Positions 24,096 to 36,002 of a stretch of DNA of 64,000 nucleotides are shown here, in pieces (position 1 is the first letter of the stretch; every line of letters starts with the position of its first letter). The DNA is from Diphasiastrum complanatum (lineage: Eukaryota; Streptophyta; Lycopodiopsida; Lycopodiales; Lycopodiaceae). The position numbers and the translations under genes are program-made. The notes under the pieces are model-generated. The model was not told the origin of the DNA and did not search any database. It saw nothing but the letters and a program-made list of their open reading frames with translations. The stretch covers positions 67,576,810 through 67,640,809 of the forward strand of contig CM055092.1 of NCBI GenBank assembly GCA_029204225.1. The letters run 5' to 3'.

Positions 24096-24534
24096 TTCAA
24101 CTATAATTGATATCATCACTTAAAGAATATATGGTTCATAGAACATCTTACTCATGGATGTAGTTGATAATTTTTTGAAATACACAATTGAATTAGATTA
24201 TAGCAATAATGTCAGCTGCAGTCAAGAGCATAAACTCATGCAATCATTAAGTTGTGATAACACATGTATACAAAGTCATTGGCATTTGAATACATGCATG
24301 TAGAGATATAGTATGTTTCATGCATTTATCATAGTATCCCCACTCAACAAAGTTCATAGGTTTTCTCATACACGCAATTAATCTAGTAACATGACAAACA
24401 ATTCAAACTATAACAATTCGATACACGGTGGGAGAATCATTCCACATATTGATAATACCAAGAATAAGCTTTGAGAGAGAATCTTCATGGTGTAGTTGCT
24501 GGGATTCAAAATAGATTCCTAATACTAAATTTTA

Positions 24535-24561
24535 GACACACATACACACACACACACACAA
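24535..24561. repeat. Imperfect (CA)n microsatellite
   Basis: About thirteen CA units with one interruption. Confidence 0.9.
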
Positions 24562-25130
24562 CCCCTCACGCACCAAAAAGTGACAAGTAAGATCAAAAGT
24601 TTAAGAGTCGTGAAAGTCTTATCAATACAAGTCTGAAAGAAATATATACGTAGAATTGGACGAGCTTAGAGCTTTGACTTGTAAAGTCAATAACTTGTCC
24701 TATAGGCTGCCTCTACTTCTACTACAAATCAAAAGCACAACTCAATCACACAATGATCATAGCCGGCTTTCTTTGCTAGGCTCTATGTATCCTAAAAACA
24801 CACATTAACTGCCATTTAAAGAGATGGGTGATAGTCTTAGAAAGGATGAAAAGTTATCAATCTGTATCTGATGAATTAGATGAGATGAATATAGTTTCAT
24901 AGACAGGAACAATAAATGGTTTCATCTGTCTGTTTTCGAATCCAATCTCCTTCACTGTTTCTGGAGCACCTGGTCAATCGAGTATAGAGTTAGTAGCCTC
25001 ACTTTTAATGTACTACCATAAAGCGTAATCATACTGGAAGATTTGGCAAACAACATACTCGTAAGCAGGATTTTTTCTGATTCATACCTGTTGGTGAGAG
25101 AAGCAGCAATTTGAAGGCAACACACTGTCT

Positions 25131-25529
25131 TCAGTAGATCGGTGGAGGGGGAGGAGGAGATTTGTAGTAATATGCAGGAGGAGGAGGTGATTTGTAGTAG
25201 TAGAATGGAGGAGGAAACTTGTCGTAATAGGAACGAGGAGGCGGAGATTTGAAGAGAGGGTCAGGAGGGGAATATGATCCCTGGGGAAAGGGAAAAGGCA
25301 GATCAGGGAAGGGTGGAAAACCTGGAAACGGCGGTATCTTGGGGAAAGAAATGGGAGGATGCTCGAACGTCGGTTCCAGCGAAAAATCTTCTTTTGCAAC
25401 CCCGGATGGCTTAGCTTCTGCAGCATCGAGCTGGAAAAGAACGCGAGACTCACATTGCAGTGCGAGTAAAATCAATAGCATCAATACTATTGCGAGTACG
25501 TTCCCGACTTGATCACAAGCTCTCGCCAT
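25131..25529 (-). CDS. Extensin-like, proline-rich secreted cell-wall protein
   Basis: The ATG at 25529 opens a 132-residue frame with a classic signal peptide (hydrophobic core VLAIVLMLLILLAL at about residues 11-24; likely cleavage near residue 28). The middle is rich in Pro and Phe (FPKIPPFPGFPPFPDLPF). The C-terminus carries extensin-type units: SPPPRSYYDKFPPPFYYY, then two YYYKSPPPP repeats. In known extensins the prolines after Ser are hydroxylated and arabinosylated and the Tyr clusters crosslink in the wall; that role is inferred. The protein is shorter than classic extensins. An in-frame ATG at 25586 lies almost at the expected transcript start given the TATA box at 25620, so the second ATG is preferred. 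No intron or lesion is seen, making this the most intact host gene here. Confidence 0.8.
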   Translation of the reverse strand: MARACDQVGNVLAIVLMLLILLALQCESRVLFQLDAAEAKPSGVAKEDFSLEPTFEHPPISFPKIPPFPGFPPFPDLPFPFPQGSYSPPDPLFKSPPPRSYYDKFPPPFYYYKSPPPPAYYYKSPPPPPPIY

Positions 25530-25618
25530 ATCTCGGCGGCAAGTCAGTCTGTGGAACAAGCAGATGGAATGGCCAATTGCATGCATGAGGTGAGATATTT
25601 GTATCGGATCGTAAGCGT

Positions 25619-25631
25619 CTTTTATACACGT
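25619..25631 (-). promoter_or_regulatory. TATA box and overlapping G-box of the extensin-like gene
   Basis: On the minus strand CACGTGTATAAAA places a G-box (CACGTG) directly against a TATA box (TATAAAA), about 91 bp upstream of the chosen ATG. G-boxes bind bHLH and bZIP factors in light and stress responses. Confidence 0.55.
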
Positions 25632-25639
25632 GAAGTTCC

Positions 25640-26310
25640 ATGGAGGGAGAGGTACAGGATATGCCGTTGGGAACTTGATCCACTCATTCTATTAGCCCCG
25701 CGGACATGAATGGAATGAACTATGAGTGTAAGATCCAGCACGACGCATTGAAGTGGATGTAACGTTCTATCTACAAAGCAATAATAATTATGTTGGCTGC
25801 AGACCTCAAAGTTCAAACTCAAAGCTGAGCAAGCGCCAAGCCTGAGGTTACTCAGTAATTTTTTTGCAACTTAAACTAATTTGCAGTCTCTGCACCAAAC
25901 AAACGCATTGATTCAAATTTCAGATTCCACAGTGCATCCATACAAATCATCGGGACACAGCCAAAAAAGAGAGCGATCAGCTAGCTGCAATTGGGCTGGT
26001 TGCGTTGGAACTACGTACGACTGAAGCTGGCAGGCGGTAGTTACGCCTTGCACTGATCAGTATTAAGTACTAGTACTTCCCACTTTTTTGGATGACTTTC
26101 TCAACAACTTGGCTGACACTGTCGTATACTTTGTACATAGCAATGAGCATGTGTACGTAGCTGTGCATGAGCTAGATCTGCCTTGTTGCAGACCGGTACA
26201 GAGAATTATCAGACGACGTGTTTGCATTGAGAACCAGTCGCCAGAGATGGGGAAGTGCTGGAGAAATGCATGGAGTTCAGCGCTTGCGCAAAACATTTTT
26301 TTCAACATTA
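25640..26310. other. Upstream flank of the extensin-like gene
   Basis: No gene recognised. Presumably promoter and intergenic DNA up to the hAT boundary. Confidence 0.4.
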
Positions 26311-26339
26311 CATAAAACCTATTGGGCATTACACCCATT

Positions 26340-26480
26340 AGGCTTTTGAAAATGTTAAATCTCAAAACCTAAAAAAAAAAATTTAGGCGGCCAAAAGCCT
26401 AAAAGTGAAAAATTTAAGACGGCCAAAAGCCTATAGCTGAAAATTTTCAAAGGTCGCTAAAAGCTTTTAATATTAAATTT
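26340..26480. repeat. Left subterminal repeats of the hAT element
   Basis: GGCCAAAAGCCTA occurs twice (near 26390 and 26425) with GTCGCTAAAAGC and TTAGGCTTTTG variants. Clustered subterminal words are the usual transposase-binding sites in hAT elements. Confidence 0.5.
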
Positions 26481-27005
26481 CTGACATATTGGATGATTAC
26501 AGCGTCAAACGTTGCGGAAATCCGAATATAGGTTTTTTTCAAATCCAAAATCTACATTGTTCTATGCCCTAAAAAGTAAATATTTTCCAACAATTTTAAC
26601 TCGCAAATAACCTAATCATAATGATATCATTGAGCTTCTAATGTTTTGAAAATTATCATTATTGATAACACAATGTAACATAACGCAAAATATCACATAT
26701 GTAGATATTGGCCTCAGAAGATCATTGATTGTGTATGTGAAACTTACATATCACGTTCAGTTCAAAAATTTCAGCTCAAGCCTCAAACATTATTGCCTCA
26801 AGTCTCCAGAAATCAGCTAACTAACAATAATCATATGAATGTCAAACAAATAGGGAATACAAAATTGATAAGACATTAGCTAACAAAAATATGAGAAAAG
26901 AAAATATTAAATATTTTATTAGAGTGTTAACTGCATTGCATATAGAACTCAAATCCACTATAAGTAATAATTAAAATGTCAAAATCTAATGACATTTAAA
27001 TGTGA

Positions 27006-28148
27006 TACTAAGATAACCACTTATATTATTCAAATCAATTCTAACAAAGTAGTCAAAATGTTAGATGAAAAATTCGTTCGGATTTTTCCTTGGTGGCGGA
27101 CCCTTGTGTACAATCCTCTTACAAAAAATTCTCCAAAATTGCCCTAAGAAATGTGCCTAGGCCCTAATCCTTCTGAATTTTGCCTTCCAAATCGGAGGGG
27201 AGTCTTCTCTATTTAACATTGAAATTTTATCTGCTGGGATCTTATAAGATACTTGCATGCACATTTTTAGTCTTTGACCAATGAACATATATCAGATTAT
27301 TCTGTGTACAAAATTCAGCCAGAGCCTATAAGTATCAACCTTTGTGATTCATACTTTGCATGTAAGTTTTATCTAGAAATCTTGAGTTGCATGTAGAGTT
27401 TGTTGTCAGACTTTTAGGAGATGGAGAAGGTTGTTTTGGGCAGAAGTCAAGTCATCCACCTACTATCTCTCTCGTCCAAATCCACATTGAATAATGAAGC
27501 AAAAGCATGTAAGACATCCTGCCTAATTCCAGCAAGTTCCTTGGCCCAATTATAGGCGATTTTCAGCAAGATTTATGTCCTTAAATTAGAGCGTCAGTTG
27601 GCCACCATATCCTTCATTCTTCAACACGTATATGTAAGGAGAATAGTGATTTAAATTCAGCAAATTCAGGTCCCTATCTAGCATTTGGAGGCAGACCAGA
27701 ATTTAGTCTCCGCAGTGTAAACATTCATAACATCACTTGGCGTACCTAAAATGTCTTTTTTAATGTTTTTCACAACATATAGTTTTAACTTTTATAGATC
27801 AAATCAGACCAGATGAGGAGGAAAAAGCATTGTCTGCAATCTTGCAAACTTGGCTAAAAATCAGATTCAAAATTAGATATGTTGTGCATGAAAAAGTCAG
27901 AGAACTATGAGTGCTTTATAGCTCTGTTTAGATTGTCTTGTGTGGCGTTTGAATCCAACTACTAGTTACTAGAGACTTTCACAATGTGTACCGGCTTGGA
28001 GGCAAGGCCAAAATCAAGTACTTGTCGGACACCCAAACAAGCATTTATGCATTGATAGGCATCAAGCTTGTTATGTGTCATCTTTGAATGTACTAAGATA
28101 ACCACTTACATTATTCAAATCAATTTTAACAAAGTAGTCAAAATGTTA
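27006..28148. repeat. 58-bp direct repeats flanking a 1,027-bp segment
   Basis: TACTAAGATAACCACTTA starts copies at 27006-27063 and 28091-28148 with two mismatches. The segment between (27064-28090) has no recognisable gene. It may be an inserted piece or a local duplication within the transposon. Confidence 0.75.
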
Positions 28149-28379
28149 AACTTTTTAAATAGAAAGTTAAAAAATGTATCATACTATGAGATGCTTTATA
28201 AGAAAAACAAACATATATAAAACAAAAATTACAATTTATATCAATCATCATGTTTACACAAAATATGTACACCAAAGATCTGATCTCATCATAGGCCATT
28301 TATAGATTTTACATGTTTAAAATTTTGAAAAACTATAATGATGAAAAGTTATATTTTTACATAGCATAATGTAAAGAAA

Positions 28380-30125
28380 TCATACCTGGACTGAAGAACT
28401 AGGTTCACAATAACCATATATATGTCGGCTTGTTGACGTATCTTTTTTCCACAATTCGATAGCGTGAGAAAAATCCATGGAATCGTCTAATGGAGGGCCT
28501 TCTATGCATATACGCATAAGAGCATCAACATTTGAAGTAGACAAAAAATTACGTAATTTATCTTTGATCCAGTTTTTCATACTAAACCCTCTCTCACATG
28601 CTGCAGTGCTAGAACATTGTAACAAAGCAACTTTAGCTAATTTTAACATATTAGGGAATTTTATTTGCCAAGTTTCATTAGATCCAATGTGCAACCAAGT
28701 TTCTCTCAAACTCTTACCTTTCCATTTGTTTGAAACTTGCATTTTAAATCTGGTAACTTCTCGTCTAAATGATAAACTATCTATAAAAGGTTCTATAGTT
28801 TCATTATTGTTGTCCAATTTTTTAGATTTTCCATAAAAGTTTACCAGGTTATCAACATCATCATCACCAAAGCTTTTCAACTCACGATATCCACCCAAAG
28901 GAAAAACACAAGGAGATAAAATTTTTAACGATGAAAGAATTTTACTATCTTTAAAACGTTTCTTCAAATTTTTTATGATAAAACTCAAAAACTGTTTCTG
29001 AAAATCTATAGCACTTTGTTCGTCAGTTCCATCAATATCTCTACAGTCAAACTCTTCTTCTAAAACCTTGAGTTTTTCAATTCTTTTACTACTACGAGAA
29101 AATATACTAGCTACAAAACTTACAACTTTGTCTACATGTCTAGCAAAATCGCCCTTCTTAACTGCATTAACAGCACACAAGTTAGTCATGTGTGCAATGC
29201 AATGAATAGCAGTCGTGAATGGAGAATGTTTCTTGAACAAAGTAGCAACTCCAACTCTAGATCCAACCATGGATGATGCACCATCAGAACCAAAACCAGC
29301 ACAATCAATTAAAGGCAATCCGTTGGCTAATAATAGTTTTTTTACAACTTCAAATATGCCTAAACCTGATTTATCATTCACATCACATAACTCAAAAAAT
29401 GTCACATGAGGATAGCTATTTTCCATGAAGCAAACATAGATTATAAGGTGTTTCTCAGAAGAATGATTTGTGGACTCATCTATCATGACACTATAATATT
29501 TACTAAATTTAATTTTAGTCAATATAGACTCTTTAAGCGCAATACTAAGATACTTGATAAAAATAACACATGCTTTACCATTCTCATATATACCACAAGG
29601 GACATCGGGAGCACGAGATGCCCGTAAATAGATCAGAATATCTTCAAAATCTGTGAAAGCAAAATTATGTTTAGCAATAAAATATGACGAATGAAAAAGA
29701 TGCTGTACAGAGGTATCCACACTTAGAGCTTGCTTCTTCATTCCTTCTTCAAAAGATTTCCTGCCACCCTTCACAACCCAGTTAGAAATTTTATGTGATT
29801 CAGACTTTGCATGACTTTTAATAGCACTAAGTTTGATATTTATAGAACCATTTCTACCATATTTTGTACGATTATTAGGATTTTTTTCACACCATATACA
29901 GAAAACATGACCAAATGTGTCCTTCCAACTAGGACACCAAGCTTTGATAGCTTTTTTTATTTGATCAACTTCCTCTATGGATTTTCCATCTAAATTAATA
30001 TCAGTTAAATCAATAGGATCATCAGTAGAACTACCTACTGCACTTGGAACTTTATTAGACGTATCCTGAACATTAACTTTTTCAAAGCCAGGAATACTGA
30101 AAAGAATCTTTTGACGTTTAGACAT
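28380..30125 (-). CDS. hAT-family transposase, 581 residues, internally shortened
   Basis: Uninterrupted from ATG 30125 to its stop at 28380. A TTF-type zinc finger lies at residues 76-111 (C76, C79, H105, H111), for binding transposon ends. The RNase H-like core has SVMIDEST (Asp216) and FGSDGASSMVG (Asp281), followed by IHCIAHMTNL (C309, H312). The hAT C-terminal dimerisation region (about 490-540) contains SSTAACERGFS, whose Glu511 fits the third catalytic acid. It resembles ZNF862/KIAA1586-type hAT proteins. Between residues about 360 and 372 the text jumps from the start of the helical insertion domain to its end, so a block of perhaps 150 residues, including the usual RW motif, is missing. 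The frame is kept, so this may be an in-frame deletion derivative. It could be inactive, or act as a repressor. Confidence 0.8.
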   Translation of the reverse strand: MSKRQKILFSIPGFEKVNVQDTSNKVPSAVGSSTDDPIDLTDINLDGKSIEEVDQIKKAIKAWCPSWKDTFGHVFCIWCEKNPNNRTKYGRNGSINIKLSAIKSHAKSESHKISNWVVKGGRKSFEEGMKKQALSVDTSVQHLFHSSYFIAKHNFAFTDFEDILIYLRASRAPDVPCGIYENGKACVIFIKYLSIALKESILTKIKFSKYYSVMIDESTNHSSEKHLIIYVCFMENSYPHVTFFELCDVNDKSGLGIFEVVKKLLLANGLPLIDCAGFGSDGASSMVGSRVGVATLFKKHSPFTTAIHCIAHMTNLCAVNAVKKGDFARHVDKVVSFVASIFSRSSKRIEKLKVLEEEFDCRDIDGTDEQSAIDFQKQFLSFIIKNLKKRFKDSKILSSLKILSPCVFPLGGYRELKSFGDDDVDNLVNFYGKSKKLDNNNETIEPFIDSLSFRREVTRFKMQVSNKWKGKSLRETWLHIGSNETWQIKFPNMLKLAKVALLQCSSTAACERGFSMKNWIKDKLRNFLSTSNVDALMRICIEGPPLDDSMDFSHAIELWKKDTSTSRHIYGYCEPSSSVQV

Positions 30126-30624
30126 GATCTACGAAGTGATAAAACAAAATATTATAGACCTAAAGGGATATACTTTAAAACAAAAGATTTTTGACTAAAA
30201 ACATATAAGTAGACTGTAGAATGAAACTACAGTTAATGAACTTCGATTTGAAATAAATAAAATTGTAGCATAACAAGAAACTAAGTAGTGAGAAACTTCA
30301 ACAATGTAGCATTCAGATTTATCATTTACTTTGTAATGACCAGACCTTAAAAGCAAATAAAACTAGCACAATTAATCAGTGCATGAAAAATAGATTACAT
30401 GGTAAAAGCTCCTAAAACCAGCACAGATCATATTAGTCATTAGACATAAATTTTCATATATATCAATAATTTTCCTTACAACTGAAGATGACTTACAAGT
30501 TACAGCATCAGCTGAATGCTTGCATTGCTTCATAACCACACAACAGCAAGAGTGACTACTTCATAACCACACAACACCAAACATGATTTAGACTCCACTA
30601 TCCAGAGAGCTCAAAGAGCACCAA

Positions 30625-30758
<134 letters not shown>

Positions 30759-31760
30759 TTCTTTCCTGAGTGGTTGTTGCCTACACCAAATTCTAATTTG
30801 TAAAATGTCTAAGGTTGAGAAAAAGCTTAGAGACTGCAGGAATCTATACTTTACGGTGCATGAAAAAACTCTGATTTCAGAATTTAGAGAGTGTCATTTC
30901 AGCCTCCAAAGAAAGCAAGGTGTCTTATTTATTGATGCCCATTACTGAATCTTGAAACCTAATGCACTGATAGGGAGACTGGAGGTCACTGGACTCTGGA
31001 GCACATAGTGCACACGCAAGCTGCAGCCAACACAAGCCTTAGTACTAGTTAGTAGCAATTTGTAAAGTAATGACTAGTCACTGACAACTTACAAGTATTG
31101 GATGAACTGTGAACATGTTCACATATCATAGACTATCGTGCTGGAAATTCAAACTTCAGTATCTAGAAGATTCAAGAAACATTCAAGAACTTAGAAATCT
31201 CAAAAATTTGAAACAAAGCTTCTGCTATTGGGAGACAATGAGAGAGCTTTCAGCATTAAATCAGCAGTAAACATCCATGATTCCACACTACAGTGACTGC
31301 ACAATGCATTTCCATAAGAAGTGCTCTAGAGTCCACTGGTACTTACTACTAGCGCAGCCAGATTTCGCTGAAAAATGAGAGCTGAAAATCAAAAGTCTAG
31401 ATTTTGCTGAAAAATGAGATCTGAAAACCAAAAGTTAAAACTTCTAAATTCAAGAATCTGAAAACAGAAGATTCTAGAAACTCAAGAGTCAGGAGTCAGA
31501 AGATTTGAGAGGGAGGCTGGCCGTTGGAGCTCTCTGAGACTCTGAATCGCGATGGAGAGAGAGGAAGACCGTGCACCCTGCAGCAGCATGCTCACTATTC
31601 AGTGCTGAATCATGAATCGTTCTGAATCTTCTGATTCCTGATTCGGGATGGACAGGAGGTCACAGACTTCGATCGAGAGACAGAAAAGCCCGCAGAACTT
31701 CAAGCCATAGAAGTTCCGATTCGAGACTGATTCGAGAGAGAGATGAATCACGAAGAATCG

Positions 31761-31904
<144 letters not shown>

Positions 31905-31955
31905 GTGCGCGAACCTGGAGAGTCCTTAGTAGACGACTGTAGAAAAAATCCGTGC

Positions 31956-31977
31956 GGGGGGGGGGGGGGGGGGGGGG
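31956..31977. repeat. Poly-G tract of 22 bases
   Basis: Unbroken G run, able to form G-quadruplexes. Its length may be a sequencing estimate. Confidence 0.85.
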
Positions 31978-32152
31978 TGAACAAGTGGCAGGGCGGGCAT
32001 TGATTGGCCATTTCCAAGTGGCAAGTGTCGTTGGAAGTTGTGAGAGCTATTTAATGCTCATGAGTCATTGCTAACTTAAATTTTAATACATAAATTTAAT
32101 ATAATCATAAGCAGGATTCATGAACATTGAATCACGAAATTACGATTCACAA

Positions 32153-32345
32153 GTTACGGGCCATGGGCCATGGGCCATGACTGACTCGCCAATGGCCATG
32201 AGTTGGAATTTTGACTCGTGAGTTGCCAGTGGCCACTGACTCGCGACTCGAGACTCGCTCATGACCATGCTCATTCAGAGTCATTGCTTCAAATTTCAAT
32301 GCTCGACAATGCTAAGTCCTGACTCCTGACTCCTGACTCCTAAGG
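32153..32345. repeat. GACTC and GGCCATG repeat cluster
   Basis: GGGCCAT is repeated three times near 32158-32179. GACTCG occurs several times through 32260. GACTCCT is repeated in tandem near 32320-32341. It lies near the right end of the hAT element and may hold transposase-binding words. Confidence 0.6.
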
Positions 32346-32379
32346 TGGTCACTAGTAGACTAAAATCAAAAACCTCTAA

Positions 32380-32568
32380 ATCTTGAAATTGATAGGCTAA
32401 AAAAAAAAATTTAAAATTTTTCAAAGCCAAAAACCTATATTAAAAATATGAATAGGCTTTTTACGTGTAAGTTATTAAACTTGTAGGTATTGAAAACCTA
32501 CCCAAAAAAATTTGTTAGGTGAATTTCATTTTTTGTAGGCTTTTTAACATGGATTATAGGTTTTTGGC
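32380..32568. repeat. Right subterminal repeats of the hAT element
   Basis: TAGGCTTTTT occurs twice, with AGCCAAAAACCTAT and TATAGGTTTTTGG variants, mirroring the left end. Confidence 0.5.
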
Positions 32569-32672
32569 GAGCATTGATGGAGTTACAGGAACAAGTGGGC
32601 TACCATCGGTCCATCAGCTACCACCTCTCGTATGTGGATCATGCATCGAGTAGCTAATTTCTTTATCCCTTG

Positions 32673-32767
32673 TTTTAGATCAATGTTCACCAATTTAGAT
32701 GATTGACCTTGCCTTGCAAGTTTTAGATCAATGTTCACCAATTCAGATGATTGACCTTGCCTTGCAA
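32673..32767. repeat. 48-bp tandem duplication
   Basis: TTTTAGATCAATGTTCACCA starts at 32673 and 32721; the copies differ by about one base. Confidence 0.85.
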
Positions 32768-32912
32768 TTATAATATCCATGCTTTTATTAAACAAAATGA
32801 TGAGAAACCCATGATCATACAAGAAGATTAAAGTTTTTCAATAACACCGTAGAATGTCAAAAATGAATTAAGCTACCCAATAGCTATGTAAAACTTTAAA
32901 ATAGTGAGCTAA

Positions 32913-33370
32913 TTACTCAAAATTAATTGACTGATGTAAATCACTAACTAAAATAGATGCAGTAATAGATAATGCAGAAAGCTTTGAAGCAGCCGCTCCT
33001 GCAAACTGAGCTCGTCGAAGAATTGAAAGCGCCTGTGAATGTTGTAATGCAATAGAAATACACTGACGGTAGAAAGAAACAATGACGGATGGTAAGATAA
33101 TGCTTTGTCCTTGGCGTTTCACCATAAGCTCCTCACATAAAGATAAAAAATCATTAAATTTCTTGTGAAGACAACCATATGTTTCTAGGGCAAAGGGGAT
33201 GAAATCTTCATCGGATGCATGGATCATTTTCTCGCTTTTTTTCTAGAGCTACGTGAGATGCTCCTTTTCTAGAGCTGCATGAGATGCAGCAGCCCCTTGT
33301 GTGGTGGAAGAACGACGAAGGAGGTCCTCACGAGAGGGATCAGCAATGACAACTATTTCAAGCCAAAAAA
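32913..33370 (-). pseudogene. Decayed retroelement-like frame with a PFALETYG motif
   Basis: On the minus strand: IVVIADPSREDLLRRSSTT (near 33310-33360), two in-frame stops near 33240, then DEDFIPFALETYGCLHKKF and a Ser/Leu-rich region ending SFYRQCISIALQHSQALSIL. A Phe-x-Pro-(Leu/Phe)-x-x-Glu pattern followed by a helical tail occurs in C-terminal parts of some reverse-transcriptase proteins of eukaryotic mobile elements; that assignment is from memory and not secure. No RT catalytic block is present. It abuts the right end of the hAT element. Confidence 0.4.
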
Positions 33371-33904
33371 TACTCAAGGACTGTTGGGAATCCGTGATGG
33401 AATCCTCGATGTGTGCACTACAACAACAGTAGGCAAACACAAAATGGAAATTGTGTGGTTGTTTGTGGAAGCAGAATAGCAGACAATCAGACAAAGCAGT
33501 AAGAGAGTCAGACAAAAAATGAAATAGCAACGTATGCAACACTGACAAAGACTTTGAAAACCAAGACAGTAATTAATTCAGATTATTGTACAAAAATACA
33601 AGTCTAATTGATGTTGTGAGCACAAAACAATAGCGATTGAAACCGCATGCTTAGAAGCTAACTCCGCTCTGTAAAAGCTATGAGCTTATTACTGACAATC
33701 AGTTTGAAAGAAAAAATCGATGCGTGAAAACATCTACTGTGTCTATCTCTAATGACATAATACATGACATATTCATGGTATATTATTGATTACAATTATT
33801 ATCTCTGTATATAATTTACAATTGTGTAGATGCATGTACAAGAAGGTGGCATGGAGTCGTTGCACCGTCTAGATGGTCCATAAAGTCGAGATAGTCATTT
33901 GACG
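33371..33904. other. Unassigned stretch
   Basis: No recognisable gene. Confidence 0.4.
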
Positions 33905-34020
33905 GTTCTCGACAATAGTCGGTTGAGTCGACAAGTCAGAGTTCCCCAATAAGTCGGTCAGGTCAGATTTCTCGACAAGTCGGCCTTCCTCGACAAGTCA
34001 GAATTCTTCGACAAGTCAGT
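33905..34020. repeat. Degenerate TCGACAAGTCAG tandem repeat
   Basis: TCGACAAGTC or close variants recur about five times with spacings of roughly 20-30 bp. Confidence 0.7.
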
Positions 34021-34239
34021 TGCCACTCTCATGTCGGTCTTCGATAATAGAGTATTTTTGCAGACTATGCGACAATGCGTGTAAAAATTGCAGCAATATG
34101 AATGGAATTAAATTAACATGGGATTTAGGAGAGTAGAGGAGCAAATCCAACACATCCTCTTTATATGGATCTGTGAATGCCTTGATCTTTAAACTAAGCA
34201 ATGCACAAAATTATTTTTGCAATCATGTCATGCATTCAA

Positions 34240-34800
34240 CAGTACATTAAGCTCACCTCTCTGTCTAGAACCTTACACTTGACAAAGTGATATCGAATCT
34301 CAATGTGCTTACTCCTAGAGTGAAATCTAGGTCGGCCGATAGGGCAATGGCACTCTGATTATCACAAAACATAATTGTCGGAGTATACTGATTCAGACTA
34401 ATGTCTGATAGTAAATTTATCAACAAAATTGCTTTTTCAATAGCTTGAGAACCAACAATGTATTTTGCTTCTGTGGAAGAAAGAACAACAAAGGTTTGCT
34501 TATGACTGTTCCAAGAGATAATACTGTTGTTGAAGAAGAATGTAAATTTATATGTATATTTTAAAATATCTACATCTCCTCCCCAGCTTACATCGGAATA
34601 TCCACTAAGTCGATGGAGATTGTCGTTGTTGGCTTTCCCATAGCAGATGCATAGATTCGTTGTAGCTCAAATGTATCTCATGACTCTTATGAGAGCCTTC
34701 CAATGGGTGATGCCAGGATTAGTAGCCATGAATTGGCTTAGTGAGCTAACTACAAAAGCGATGTCAGGTCATTTTTCGGGGATATATCTCCTAAGTACTT
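34240..34800 (-). pseudogene. Copia-C, RNase H remnant
   Basis: On the minus strand, translated piecewise: SQFMATNPGITHWKALIRV, GYSDVSWGGD, ISWNSHKQTFVVLSSTEAKY and CDNQSAIALS. These are the ordered blocks of Ty1/copia RNase H, including the catalytic Asp and Glu. Stops and frameshifts interrupt it. The conserved RT and LTRs are absent, and the Gypsy 5' LTR begins about 50 bp to the right. Confidence 0.8.
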
Positions 34801-34849
34801 GCCTTGTAATTAAGGGAAAGACCTTTTAAAGGAAAAGACATTGTCTTGG

Positions 34850-35920
34850 ACAACCTTTACTAGGTTGTCCATACGAAACAACTAGATACGAAAAGACATG
34901 ATAAACTAGAGTAACTTTAACTCATAGTTGAAGTATACCTCTTATGGTATAGGTGAACGTATTCTCAATCTAATCGTTAACTAGACCCTTTCGTGGGAGC
35001 GACGCACCTGTTGTTTTAGAGGTGTGTTTGTTCGCCCCGTAGAACATATATTGATCTCACACTTCAGTCTCGATCATTGAGAAAGAAGAGTTTATGCTTA
35101 TGTACGAGATTGAAGAAGTGAATAGAGTTCTGTGAGTTATTCTCTCTTATCTCTGTTCTCTGCACTGTTGAGTGTGAGTGATCTGGAGTCTGCTAACAAT
35201 CTCTAACGCATTTCATGAATTTCTCTCTGATCAGACAGACGCTCTAGTGCATTACAGTCGTTGTGTTTTCGTAAAGCATGCTTTAAAGAACTGTCTTTAA
35301 ACCATCTTATTTGTCTGTTGAGAATACTTTCTTTTTGGCACTCGAATAACGACTATCTTTGATACAGTCTAGCACGATCATTGAATAAAGCTATACGTAT
35401 ACATATGAGATGACAGTCCTTGTCTGAAGAATTAAGTCTTTGATCTGTCTTCCTGATTGGCATTGACATAAGTTTCTAACGTATTCTAAAACTCTTCGTG
35501 TTCTTTAACCATTAAGTTGGACTTAAGTCGTTGAGGACTTCTGTCTAGAAACAAATAGTTCGCGAACGCAATTAATTAATTGTCTGCACAGTCGCGAATA
35601 CATCGAACAATTCTCGATTTTCTGTTGACACCTTAATCAGCCAGAGTGTAGTACCGTTGTACTACTCTGATAACATCTCATCTGTAGCACGCGCTTCATC
35701 CAATTCGATAGAGGCTAGATTGTTGTTCTGAATTTATTAACACTACTCATCCCAAATATAAGTAATACTGGTTACTTTTTAATGTCTGTCGACAACCAAA
35801 ATAACCCTCGAAACCACTTGCCATAATTGTACCAAAAACATAACTTCCTAACATTCTCCTCTATGGGAACGACATTATTTACTATAAAATCTATATTAAC
35901 CCCATTGGTATAGTATGACA
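34850..35920 (+). repeat. 5' LTR of the Gypsy element (left limit uncertain)
   Basis: The right limit is set by the primer-binding site; the LTR probably ends at ATACCA near 35928. The left limit is guessed from TGTCTTGGACAACC near 34843. With no second LTR the limits cannot be checked. Confidence 0.5.
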
Positions 35921-35932
35921 TATACCAATTTT

Positions 35933-35949
35933 TGGCGCCGTTGCCGGGG
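35933..35949 (+). other. Primer-binding site of the Gypsy element
   Basis: TGGCGCCGTTGCCGGGG is the well-known plant Gypsy site, usually attributed to tRNA-Asp. Confidence 0.9.
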
Positions 35950-36002
35950 ATAGTTAAGGAAAGTTATAAGAAATCTGACAAATCCATTTCCATCTCTAGT
36001 GT

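Noticed and set aside
33905-34020. CRISPR-like array
   Set aside because: Repeats are degenerate, spacers are irregular, and the DNA is eukaryotic.
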